The notes beneath the pieces are model-generated. The model was not told the origin of the DNA. It did no database searches and saw only the letters and a list, made by a program, of their open reading frames with translations. A stretch of DNA of 20,000 nucleotides from NCBI GenBank assembly GCA_963575745.1, contig CAUYUJ010006277.1, positions 1 to 20,000 on the forward strand. Direction: 5' to 3'. Position 1 is the first letter of the stretch, and each line of letters opens with the position of its first letter. This DNA comes from Prorocentrum cordatum (Eukaryota; Sar; Dinophyceae; Prorocentrales; Prorocentraceae). The position numbers were made by a program, and so were the translations under genes. Shown one piece after another: positions 7,521 through 15,301 of the stretch.

Positions 7521-7605
7521 CGGAGGAGGAGGAGGAGGAGGAGGAGGAGGAGGAGGAGGGAGGGGAGGAGGAGGAGGGGAGGATGAGGAGGAGGAGGGGA
7601 GGAGA
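7517..7605 (+). repeat. (GAG)n microsatellite at the RNase H end
   Basis: A nearly pure run of GAG with a few GGA interruptions begins exactly where the RNase H homology stops. It is separated by about 130 bp from a long CTC tract of opposite strand bias. Confidence 0.9.
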
Positions 7606-7734
7606 GGAGCCAGCTGCGCAGGCGATGGTCAGGTCCACACTCTGGCTGCGATGGAAGCTTCCGCCCTGGACCGCAGGGCCGAGAAACCGGATGGGCCCCC
7701 TCCCTGCTGCTGCTGTTGCTCCTCTTCCGGCCCC

Positions 7735-8176
7735 CTTCTCCTCCTCTCCTCCTCTCCTCCTCCTGCTCCTCCTTCTCCTCTCCTGCTCCTCCTCCTTCTT
7801 CTCCTCTCCCCCTCACTCCACCTCATCCTCCTCCCGCTCCTCCTCCTCCTCCTCCTCCTCCTCCTCCTCTCCTCCTCCTCCTCCTCATCTCCTGCTCCCT
7901 CCTCCTCCTCCTCCTCCTCCTCCTCCTCCTGCTCCTGCTCTGCGTCCTCCCCTCCTCCTCCTCCTCCTCCTCCTCCTCCTCCTCCTCCTGCGTCCTTCTC
8001 CTCCTCCTCCTCCTCCCTCCTCCTCCCTCCTCCGTCCTCCTCCCTCCCTCTTCCTCCTCCTCCTCCTTCTTCTTCCTCCTCCTGCTCCTCCTCCTCCTCC
8101 TCATTCTCCTCCTTCCTGTTCTCATGCCTCCTCCTCCTCCTCCTCCTCCTCTTTCTCCTCCTCCTCCTGCTCCTCC
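7735..8176 (+). repeat. Imperfect CTC-rich tract
   Basis: About 440 bp of CTC with CTG, TTC and C-run interruptions. All long frames across it (poly-Ser/Leu/Pro on plus, poly-Glu/Arg/Gly on minus) follow from composition. The 600-residue plus frame through it is formed by joining RNase H remnants to this tract and is not a gene. Confidence 0.92.
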
Positions 8177-8302
8177 CGTGCGTCCGCGTTGTGGACAACA
8201 TCGCGTCGTCCGAATTCGGGCCCCTGCCCGGCCCAAGTTGCCACAGAGCTGCTTCCGCGAATTGCTAGGAGCCCTGACTTCCCTGACTCTCGACCTTTTA
8301 CA

Positions 8303-8456
8303 CTTCCGGCCAGCAGGTGGCTGACTCAGAGGAGATCTTCCCCAGGGACAATAAATAGCCTAAACAGACATGTTTGGAATTCGGCGCTGATTTCTCGGAT
8401 CCGCGCTGGATCCCCCCTCGAGAAGATCTCCAGATCAACCACCTGCTGGTCGGAAC
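8303..8456. repeat. Inverted repeat, ~35-bp arms around an 80-bp spacer
   Basis: The left arm has CCGGCCAGCAGGTGG (from about 8306) then GGAGATCTTCC. The right arm has AGAAGATCTCC (8421) then ACCACCTGCTGGTCGG. The arms pair with a few mismatches and a 2-bp gap. The spacer contains the duplicated word GGATCC and the A/T-rich GACAATAAATAG. It could be a small foldback element or part of the 3' region of the retroelement. Confidence 0.7.
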
Positions 8457-8750
8457 TTGTGGAATGAAGAGCGTCAGGAGACTATGCAGACTATGCTTCT
8501 CAAATTCTCGCGTTTGCCCTAGATTTCGGAACCTGGGGCCCGTGCTCGGGACCCGAGTATATCCAACATGGATCCTGGGCCAGACGGTCTGTTTCTCAAA
8601 GCGTTACGTGCTCGCGTATCCAACTTCAGCTGGGGCTTCTTTGGAACCAGACCTGCAGCGTGAGTCGCTGCCTGCGTGCTTGTGTTGGGCCGAGCCCTCC
8701 CAGCGCCCCCCGAGAGCCGCGCACCGAAGGCCCCTCCGGCGGAGGGCCAC
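8457..8750. other. Unassigned segment
   Basis: No domain, repeat or RNA gene is recognised. A plus frame open from 8374 to 9159 crosses it, but that frame includes the SINE-like repeat further on and has no coherent domain. Confidence 0.35.
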
Positions 8751-8751
8751 T

Positions 8752-8905
8752 CGGCTCTTGGGCCATAGCTCGGGCCTCCGGCGGCCGCTCGGGACGCTTC
8801 GGGCACCCCCGGGCAACGCCCTCGGCGAAGCGCAGCTGCTGAAACGCACCACGAGGCAGGAAAACCTCCGGGAGCCGGCGAAGACGCTCGAAGGTCCTGA
8901 CTGCA
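8752..8905 (+). repeat. SINE-like interspersed repeat, family A copy 1
   Basis: GCTCGGGCCTCCGGCGGCCG followed by CTCGGCGAAGCGCAGCTGCTG and an AAAACCTCC/GGCGAAGACGCTCGAAG-type tail aligns with 10225-10415 and with the reverse complement of 18160-18350. The spacing of the matching words is conserved within a few bases across about 150 bp. No A/B box or target-site duplication was established. Confidence 0.75.
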
Positions 8906-9408
8906 AGCAGACGGTCCGACCAGAGGTCCCGACCCCCTCCCCAGGGCCAGCTTCTCACCGCGGATCCATGTTGATGGCCCGAGATCGAAGAAACACACCC
9001 AGATTGAAAGAACCGCACCTGGGCGGCGCGCCCTGGGGGGAAGTGAGATGGGACCGGCCTCCTCAGAGGGCTCGGAAGTCCACCGGCCTCCGGAGAAGCT
9101 TTCTGAGCCTTCCCCGAAGACGCCGAACACCTTTCATCAGGAGGCGCGAGGGATTCTGAGAAGTACCGCCGCTTTCCGAGAAGGCCTTCTCCTTCTCACT
9201 TCCCCCTCCCCGCTCGCCGCCGAGTATCGTCGGCAATCTGGGAAAGACGCCCGAGAAGCCCTGGCCGCAGCCCTCACGCGAAGGCCGCGCACGAGAGGTT
9301 CCCCCAGACCCCCGAACGTCATGATTTTGTTCACAGCGTGGGCACCCACGGGTCTCGACCCCTTCCCCGCGACGAGGAGCAAGAGAGGGATACGGACAGG
9401 GGCTAGAA
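8906..9408. other. Unassigned GC-rich segment between family A copy 1 and GAG tract
   Basis: No recognisable gene. Open frames occur on both strands, as expected at this GC content. A region at 9320-9400 (GTTCACAGCGTGGGCACCCA onward) is unique in the window. Confidence 0.35.
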
Positions 9409-9842
9409 GCGGGACAGGGAGGACAAGGAGGAGGAAGAAGAGGAGGAGGAGGAGGAAAAGGAGGAGGAGGAGGAGCAGGAGGAGGAGCAGGAGGAGGAGC
9501 AGGAGGAGGAAGAGGAGGAGGAGGAGGAGGAGGAGGAGCAGATAGATGCAGAGGAGCAGGAAGAGGAGGAAGAAGAGGAGGAGGAGGAATATGATGATGA
9601 GGAGGAGGAGGAGGAGAAGGAGGGGGCAGATGAGAAGGAGGAGGAGGAGGGAGAAGGAGGAGGAGGAGAAGGAGGAGAGGAGGAGGAGGAGCAGGAGAAG
9701 GAGGAGGGAAGAGGAGAGATAGGGAGGAGGATGGGGAGGAGGAGGAGGAGGAGGAGGAGGAGGAGGAGGAGGAGGAGAAGGATCGGAGGGGAAGAAGGGG
9801 GCGGAGGAGGAGGAGGAGGAGGAGGAGCAGGAGCAGGAGGAT
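9409..9842 (+). repeat. GAG-rich trinucleotide tract
   Basis: About 430 bp of GAG/GGA with AGA, CAG and GAT interruptions. The reverse strand reads as a Ser/Pro/Leu-rich frame and the forward strand as Arg- or Glu-rich; neither is taken as a gene. Confidence 0.93.
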
Positions 9843-9929
9843 TCAAGGCCGACGTGGAGGCCCAGCCCCAGACCACCATGGCGTGGACTCGACAGGTATC
9901 GACCGCCGCTGTCTCGACTGGCCCTCCTC

Positions 9930-10130
9930 GGATCGACGTCGTCGTCATCGTCGTGGACCTGGTCTGGTCGCGGTCGCGGTCGTGGTCGTGATCCCGGTCG
10001 TGGTCGTCGTCGTCGTCGGCGTCGTCGGCGGCGTCGTCGTCGGCGTCGTCAACGTCGTCGTCGTCGTCGTCGTCGGCGTCGTCAACGTCGTCGTCGTCGT
10101 CGTCGTCGTCGTGGTCGTGGTCGTGATCGC
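9930..10130 (+). repeat. GTC trinucleotide tract with GGC and GGT variants
   Basis: Runs of GTCGTCGTC mixed with GGCGTCGTC and GTGGTCGTG span about 200 bp with at least two tiers of duplication (GGCGTCGTCAACGTCGTC occurs twice, 10040-10095). It is CpG-dense, unlike the purine/pyrimidine GAG tracts. Confidence 0.9.
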
Positions 10131-10224
10131 CTGGACCGCCGTTTCATCCTGCGCAGCTTCCTGGCGGCCCCGGGGCACGGCGAGGCCCCCGGGATAAAGC
10201 CGAGGTTGTCAAACGCCGCTCGTC

Positions 10225-10415
10225 GCGAGCGACTTTCGGGCAGCAGCTCGGGCCTCCGGCGGCCGCTCGGGCCGAGCCGGGCAATCCCCGCAACGCTCTC
10301 GGCGACGCGCAGCTGTTGGGAAGCATCCCGAGGCTGGAAAAGCGCCGAGCACCCACAAAAGCGCCCTCGGGCCTCAAGTCCCTCAAACCCGAAAGCTTCG
10401 AACGGCTAGCTTTGG
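10225..10415 (+). repeat. SINE-like interspersed repeat, family A copy 2
   Basis: It matches copy 1 in GCTCGGGCCTCCGGCGGCCG and CTCGGCGACGCGCAGCTG. It matches copy 3 in its second half (GAGGCTGGAAAAG, AAAGCGCC, GGCCTCAAGTCC, AAACCCGAA). Copies 2 and 3 share the longer 3' part, whereas copy 1 drifts earlier. Confidence 0.78.
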
Positions 10416-10449
10416 ACCACGGCCGCGGGGTCCTGCGGGGACGGCAAGC

Positions 10450-10618
10450 GGCCACAGCCACATCGAGGACACACCCTGGGGGATGTCCTGCGCGTGCCAA
10501 ATGGTCGGAACACCGAAACCAGTTTCCGACTGGTTGTGGTCGATGTGGCGCCCCAGGACGGCCACATCGACCACCACCACAAACAAAGCGCTCATGTCGA
10601 GGTCTGTGGGCTGTGGCA
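10450..10618. repeat. Nested palindromes (potential hairpins)
   Basis: GTGGTCGATGTGGC at 10536-10549 is perfectly complementary to GCCACATCGACCAC at 10561-10574 across an 11-nt loop, and pairing extends to about 19 bp with one mismatch. Nearby, ACCAGT/ACTGGT and GTCGGAA/TTCCGAC form smaller palindromes. GCCACAGCC at 10450 is complementary to GGCTGTGGC at 10610-10618, bracketing the whole segment. Confidence 0.8.
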
Positions 10619-10655
10619 TCCCCGAACAAATCCGCTTAGCTGTGGCGTGGCTGTG

Positions 10656-10783
10656 ATTCTTGAGCACCGGCTGGCCGCCCTGGCCGCTGTGCGGCTGCTT
10701 CTGCAATGTGAGCGCCCTCCCTCCATCCCCCCCCCGCCCCGAGGCCGCCTCGCCTTTCTTTTCCTCCACTTGCCGCTGGTTCT
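10656..10783 (+). repeat. Interspersed repeat, family E copy 1
   Basis: The segment from TTCTTGAGCACCGGCTGGCC to CTTGCCGCTGG aligns with 17556-17655, including a 25-bp identical stretch that starts GGCCGCCTCGCC and ends TTTTCCTCC. Copy 1 carries about 20-25 extra bases (TTCTGCAATGTGAGCGCCCT) in its middle. Confidence 0.75.
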
Positions 10784-10939
10784 AGTCTCACGATCCCTCT
10801 GGGCGTAGGTGGTCTAACGACCTCTGTCATATCTCTCTGCCAAAAGCCCTCCTTCCCTGCTCGGGGGAGGGATTTATCACTGTGCTCCCTGTGAATATAC
10901 ACCCCCTCCCTACCCCACTGTGGGCCAATCCGAAACATG

Positions 10940-11480
10940 CCACGCCACCCCTCACCATCCCTGTCAAAGAATAATACAGGATGCAGTTTGCCTCCGAATC
11001 TGGAACATGCGCGGGTGGCCCGCGACCACTTTGCATTTGCTCTTGACAAGGACGGGGGGGCCGTCATATTGTTCGCTTCGCGCAGGCCAACCACCCCTGT
11101 CAACAAAAACAACACATGCACTTTGCCTCTACATCTGGATGCGCGGGCGCCCCCGCGACCACTGCGCGTAGGTTTTTGACAAGAACGGCGGGGGGGGCGT
11201 CGTATTGCTCACTGCGCGAAGGCCAACTATTCCTGTCAACACAACAATACAAAATACACTTTGCCTCCACATCTAGAGCGTGCGCGGGCGCCCCGCGACC
11301 GCTTTGCATTGACTATTGACAAGGACGGCGGGGGTGCCGTCATATTGCTCGCTGTGCGGAAGCCAACCACCCCTGTCAAAAAACAACACATAATGCACTT
11401 TGCCTCCATATCTGGAGCATGCGCGGGCGCCCGGTGACCGCTTTGCATGGTATTCGACAGGGACGGCGGGGGTGCCGTAA
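10940..11480. repeat. ~137-bp tandem array of foldback units, four units
   Basis: The word CTGTCAA recurs at 10961, 11097, 11233 and 11373. Each unit begins with CCACCCCTGTCAA followed by A/C-rich sequence, then GCACTTTGCCTCC, GGAGCATGCGCGGGCGCC and GCTTTGCAT, and ends TTGACAAGGACGGCGGGGG. The unit ends are inverted repeats of each other (CCCCTGTCAA against TTGACAGGGG). A linker with GTCATATTGCTCGCTG joins units. Confidence 0.85.
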
Positions 11481-11499
11481 TGTCGGTTACACATGGAGC

Positions 11500-11600
11500 A
11501 CGTGCCGCACCTGGCACGCCTGGCTCGCTTGGGCCTCCAGGGTGCCTCGTACACCTGGAACCCGTTGTGCACATGGCATGCGTGGCGCTCCTACGCAATA
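11500..11600. repeat. Degenerate short-period GC-rich minisatellite (first block)
   Basis: Words such as GCACCTGGCACGCCTGG and CACATGGCATGCGTGG recur with a spacing of roughly 9-18 bp. The same style of repeat fills 13870-14070. Confidence 0.55.
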
Positions 11601-11751
11601 TGCTGAAACCCCTTCGGGTATAACTCATATCTTGGGAGGGCGGGTGGGAGTGAGCGATACGGCTTGCGGGCGAAGGGGGCGCCTCGACCACTGCCCGTAT
11701 TGATATACGCCTCCTCCCCCAGGCGACTGGCAGCCAACCAGGAACCATGAG

Positions 11752-11965
11752 GACACCATGCCGACGCCCCCCCCCATCCATGTCAAAAAACAATACAAAA
11801 CGCACTCGGCCTACAAATTTGGAGCATGCGCGGCCAACCCGATGCGCCCCCCCACCATCCCTTTCAAAAACAATTACACAGTACACTTTTGGGCAAACTC
11901 TTGCATCATGTTCGTGGGGCCCGCGAGCACGTTGTATTGTTTTGGACAGGGACGGCGGGGGTGTC
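11752..11965. repeat. Dispersed foldback units related to the 137-bp array
   Basis: A left end (CCCCATCCATGTCAAAAAAC) lies at about 11765, followed by a complete foldback at 11848-11961. The left arm of that foldback (CCCACCATCCCTTTCAAAAA) pairs with the right arm (TTGTTTTGGACAGGGACGG) over about 30 bp across a 53-bp spacer. The linker TCAGCATATTGCCCGCTG follows, as in the array. Confidence 0.75.
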
Positions 11966-12081
11966 AGCATATTGCCCGCTGCGAGCAGTCCAACCATCCC
12001 TATTAAAGTAGCCTGGTGAAGGACCCAACCATATGCAGTTGTGAGTGTTGAAGTCGTGAGTATCGTCTTCGGTGGAGCGAC

Positions 12082-12206
12082 TTGTGTTTGTGTGTGCGTG
12101 TGCGTGTGTGCGTGTGTGCGTGTGTGCGTGTGTGCGCGTGTGCGCGCGTGTGTGTGTGTTTGTGTGTGTGTGTTTGTGTGTGTGTGTTTGTGTGTGTGTG
12201 GTTGCG

Positions 12207-12304
<98 letters not shown>

Positions 12305-12310
12305 GTGCGT
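12082..12310 (+). repeat. (GT)n microsatellite
   Basis: About 230 bp of TG repeats with CG and TTTG interruptions in the left half. A pure TG run of about 78 bp spans 12223-12300. The reverse strand gives a poly-His/Thr artefact frame. Confidence 0.97.
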
Positions 12311-12354
12311 GCGTGGTGTGTGGGTGGGGCTGGGTGGCGAAGTGTCGAGAGGGA

Positions 12355-13562
12355 GTGGCGCCAAAGTGTGGATGGCGGCGGCCCGCGGGCGCTGCCACTG
12401 GGGCCTTCGGTGAAGCATCCGATGGTGGCCACAAACGTGTGAGGGGTGCGCCGAAATACAGGTGGAACTGCATGCGGACCCTGCCGCCAAGGCCTTCGGT
12501 GGAGCACCCGATGGGGCCACGAAACGTGTGAGGGGTGCGCCGAAATACAGGTGGAACTGCATGCGGACCCTGCCGCCAAGGCCTTCGGTGGAGCACCCGA
12601 TGGGGCCACGAAACGTGTGAGGGGTGCGCCGAAATACAGGTGGAACTGCATGCGGACCCTGCCGCCAAGGCCTTCGGTGGAGCACCCGATGGGGCCACGA
12701 AACGTGTGAGGGGTGCGCCGAAATACAGGTGGAACTGCATGCGGACCCTGCCGCCAAGGCCTTCGGTGGAGCACCCGATGGGGCCACGAAACGTGTGAGG
12801 GGTGCGCCGAAATACAGGTGGAACTGCATGCGGACCCTGCCGCCAAGGCCTTCGGTGGAGCACCCGATGGGGCCACGAAACGTGTGAGGGGTGCGCCGAA
12901 ATACAGGTGGAACTGCATGCGGACCCTGCCGCCAAGGCCTTCGGTGGAGCACCCGATGGGGCCACGAAGCGTGTGAGGGGCGCGCCGACATGGAAGTGGA
13001 ACTGCATGCGGACCCTGTCGCTGGGGCCTTCGGTGGGGGACCATATGGGACCACGAAACGTGTGAGGAGTGCGCCAAAATGGAGGTGGAACTAGAGCACC
13101 CTATGGGGCCACGAAAGATGTGACGGATGCGCCGACATGGAGGTGTAACTGCATGCGGGCCCTGCCACTGGGGCCTTGGGTGGAGCACCCGATGGGGCCA
13201 CGACGAGTGTGAGGGGTGCGCCGAAATGGGGGCGGAACTGCATGCGGACCCTGCCACTGTGGCCTTCGATGGAGCACCCTATGGAGCCACGAAACGTGCG
13301 AGGGGCGCGCCGAAATGGGGGCGGAACTGCCTGCCGACCTTGCCGCTGGGGCCTTCGGTGGAATACCGGATGGGGTCACGAAACGCGTGAGGGGCGCGCC
13401 GAAATACGGGTGGAACGGCCTGCGGGCCCTGCCGCCGAAGCCTTCGATGAAGCACCCTATGGGGCCACGAAAAATGTGACGGGTGCGCCGACATGGAGGT
13501 GGAACTGCATGCGGACCCCGCCACTGAGGCCTTCGGTGGAGCACCCTATGGAGGACACGCGG
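12355..13562. repeat. 89-bp tandem array, about 13 units, homogenised centre
   Basis: The word GAGGGGTGCGCCGAAAT recurs at 12441, 12530, 12619, 12708, 12797 and 12886 with an exact 89-bp spacing, and these six units are virtually identical. A diverged partial unit precedes them at 12355. Diverged units follow at 12975, 13064 (about 30 bp deleted), 13122, 13211, 13300, 13389 and 13478. Each unit has GGTGGAACTGCATGCGGACC, GGCCTTCGGTGGAGCACCC and GATGGGGCCACGAAACGTGT. Since 89 is not a multiple of 3, open frames rotate from unit to unit; the 673-residue minus frame across the array is an artefact. Confidence 0.95.
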
Positions 13563-13639
13563 AGGGTAGAGGCAGGGAGCGGAGGAGGGAGGAGGGGGAG
13601 GAGGAGAGGGAACGCGGGGCACTGTCTCGTCAAACGGGG

Positions 13640-13860
13640 GCCCAACACCACAGGATGGTTGGGAAAAATCATACAACATGCACCTCGCGGCTAAACCTGC
13701 ATCATGCGCGGCCACCCCGCGATCACCGTCAAGTGGTTTTTCACAGGGACGGTGAGGGTGGTGGCGTATGGCCTGCTGTGCGCAGGCCCGCCAGACACAA
13801 TGATGGGCATTGGTTTTCGACAAGGATGGTGGGGGCCGACATGTTTCCCGATGTTGCTGT
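13640..13860. repeat. Diverged foldback units related to the 137-bp array
   Basis: ATCATGCGCGGCCACCCCGC at about 13700, TTTTTCACAGGGACGGTGAGG at about 13738 and TTTTCGACAAGGATGGTGGGGG at about 13815 match the right halves of the foldback family. GGGAAAAATCATACAACATGC matches the left interior. The units are older and partly deleted. Confidence 0.6.
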
Positions 13861-13869
13861 CACGTGCGC

Positions 13870-14070
13870 AGGCGTACCTGCCACCCTCCGCACGTGCCCC
13901 GAACGTGGGGCACCTGGCGAGGCTGGAGTATGCGGCACACCTGGCGCACGCGGAGCACGTGGCGCATCCGGCGCACCAGGCGTGCCTGTCACGCTCGGGC
14001 CCCAGGGGTGCCTGGAGCGCGTGGCGCGCCTGGCACGCGTGGCGCACCTCGCCACAGCGTCGCGCACATG
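13870..14070. repeat. Degenerate GC-rich minisatellite (second block)
   Basis: Words around CACCTGGCG, CACGCGTGGCGC and GGCGCATCCGGCGCACC recur every 9-15 bp. The style matches 11500-11600. Both blocks stand next to foldback-family units, which suggests they belong to one longer duplicated segment. Confidence 0.55.
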
Positions 14071-14139
14071 GGGTCGGTTCTGGTTCCCAATAGCTGCCCC
14101 CTCCCCTGGGCCTGGCAGGGGGGGGGTCGGCGCGGATAG

Positions 14140-14735
14140 TTAGAGCGCCCAACATGGCCCAATATGGCTCCAAGAGGGCCTCAGACAGCCCAAGATGGCT
14201 TAAAAGACCTCCAGATGTTTAAAGATAGCCTCCGACACACATCCAAAAGGCCTCAAGACGGCCCCAAGACGTTTTCAAGTGCTATCCGGGCCCTCCAACG
14301 ACCCCCCAAAGAAGCCAAATCCTTCAAAAACACTTGAGCATCCATGTGTTTGGTCTTCTCGTTCTTTTCGCTTCAGAGTGGCTCTTGAGGCCTCAAGATG
14401 GCCCTAAGACGGTTCAAGGGAGCCCCAAGAGCGCCCAAAGGCGCTCCAAGAGCGGCCCAAGAGGACCCCAAGGAGCCTTCTTTGAGCCTCCCGGGGGGAG
14501 AGATGAATTTGTATCCCCCCTTTTTGTGAGCCATGGGGCCAAGATCGCTCCAAGAGGCTCCCCAGACACCTCCAAGGAGCCTCAAGAGGGCCCCAATACC
14601 CCCCAAATGTCCCCTACGGGTGCACGAAGAATGCCCCAAGAGGCCCCGCGGGGGCCCTCAGAGAGCCACTACGGTGGCCTTCGTCGTCCTTCAAGAACCT
14701 CTCACAACAACATGCCTCCAAAGCCAGACTTCTCA
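14140..14735 (+). repeat. Degenerate short-period repeat around CCAAGATGGCC / CCAAGAGGC
   Basis: Words such as CCAATATGGCTCCAAGAGG, CCCAAGATGGC, CTCAAGATGGCCC, CCCAAGAGCG and TCCAAGAGG recur roughly every 12-18 bp over nearly 600 bp. A 161-residue plus frame (14334-14819) rich in Pro, Gly, Lys and Arg lies over it. I treat that frame as a by-product because the repeat itself explains its residues. Confidence 0.7.
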
Positions 14736-14812
14736 TCCTCCTTGTCATCCTCCGTTCCTTCCTTCCTCCTGTCCTGCCTCCTCCCTCCTCCCTCTCCATT
14801 CCTTGTCCTTTA
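14736..14812 (+). repeat. CCT-rich tract
   Basis: Imperfect TCC/CCT runs with interruptions directly precede the head of family B locus 3, as the CCT tract at 3511-3604 precedes locus 2. Confidence 0.8.
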
Positions 14813-14825
14813 TAAATAACTTCTC

Positions 14826-15301
14826 CCTGTCGCACCCCGAGGCCAGTTTTAGGGCGGGCCAGGCGCTTCGCCTGAGACTTCCTCACCGTTAATGACTCTG
14901 GAGCTCAAAAATTGGCAACAGCTTCACAGATGGAGGGCGGGTGAATTTCAACATGTAAATGTGACTCGCGCCTCAGCGCCGCGCACATGTATTAAACATG
15001 CAAGAGCTTCACGAATTGAGGGCAAGTCGTTTTCATAATGTGGTTCTCGCCTTAGCGCCGCTTGAGGGCGGGTGGATTTCAAAATGCGGATCTCGCCTTC
15101 GCGCCGCGCACACTCGTCTTGAACATTGGCAAGAGCTTCACGGATTGATGGCGGGTGTTTTTCAAAATTTGGATCTCGCCTTAGCACCGTGCACATTCGT
15201 TTTCAACATTTGCAAGAGCTTCACGGATTGAGGGCGGGTGGTTTTCAAAATGTGGATCTCGCCCTTGCGCCGCGCACATTCGTTTTAAACATCTGCAAGA
15301 G
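14826..15301 (+). repeat. Family B, locus 3: head and ~82-bp array
   Basis: The head has CTGTCGCACCCCGAGG and TTCGCCTGAGACTTCCTCAC. The 82-bp units have boxes near 14922, 15007, 15136 and 15218, plus a shortened unit near 15058. They carry the same GGTTTTCAAAATGTGG, TCTCGCCTT and CGCGCACATTCGTTTT words as locus 1. The last two units are the closest to the locus 1 units. Confidence 0.85.

Noticed and set aside
6668-8467. 599-residue plus-strand open frame
   Set aside because: It joins the second half of a decayed RNase H domain to poly-Glu and poly-Ser/Pro/Leu from GAG and CTC tracts. Only the RNase H part has meaning and it is listed as a pseudogene fragment.
8374-9159. 261-residue plus-strand open frame
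   Set aside because: It overlaps SINE-like family A copy 1, which is non-coding in the other copies, and has no coherent domain.
11236-13257. 673-residue open frame on the minus strand
   Set aside because: It runs through foldback units, the GT tract (poly-His/Thr) and the 89-bp array. The array period is not a multiple of 3 and the residues follow from repeat composition.
14334-14819. 161-residue Pro/Gly/Lys-rich plus frame
   Set aside because: Explained by the CCAAGATGG-type degenerate repeat followed by a CCT tract.
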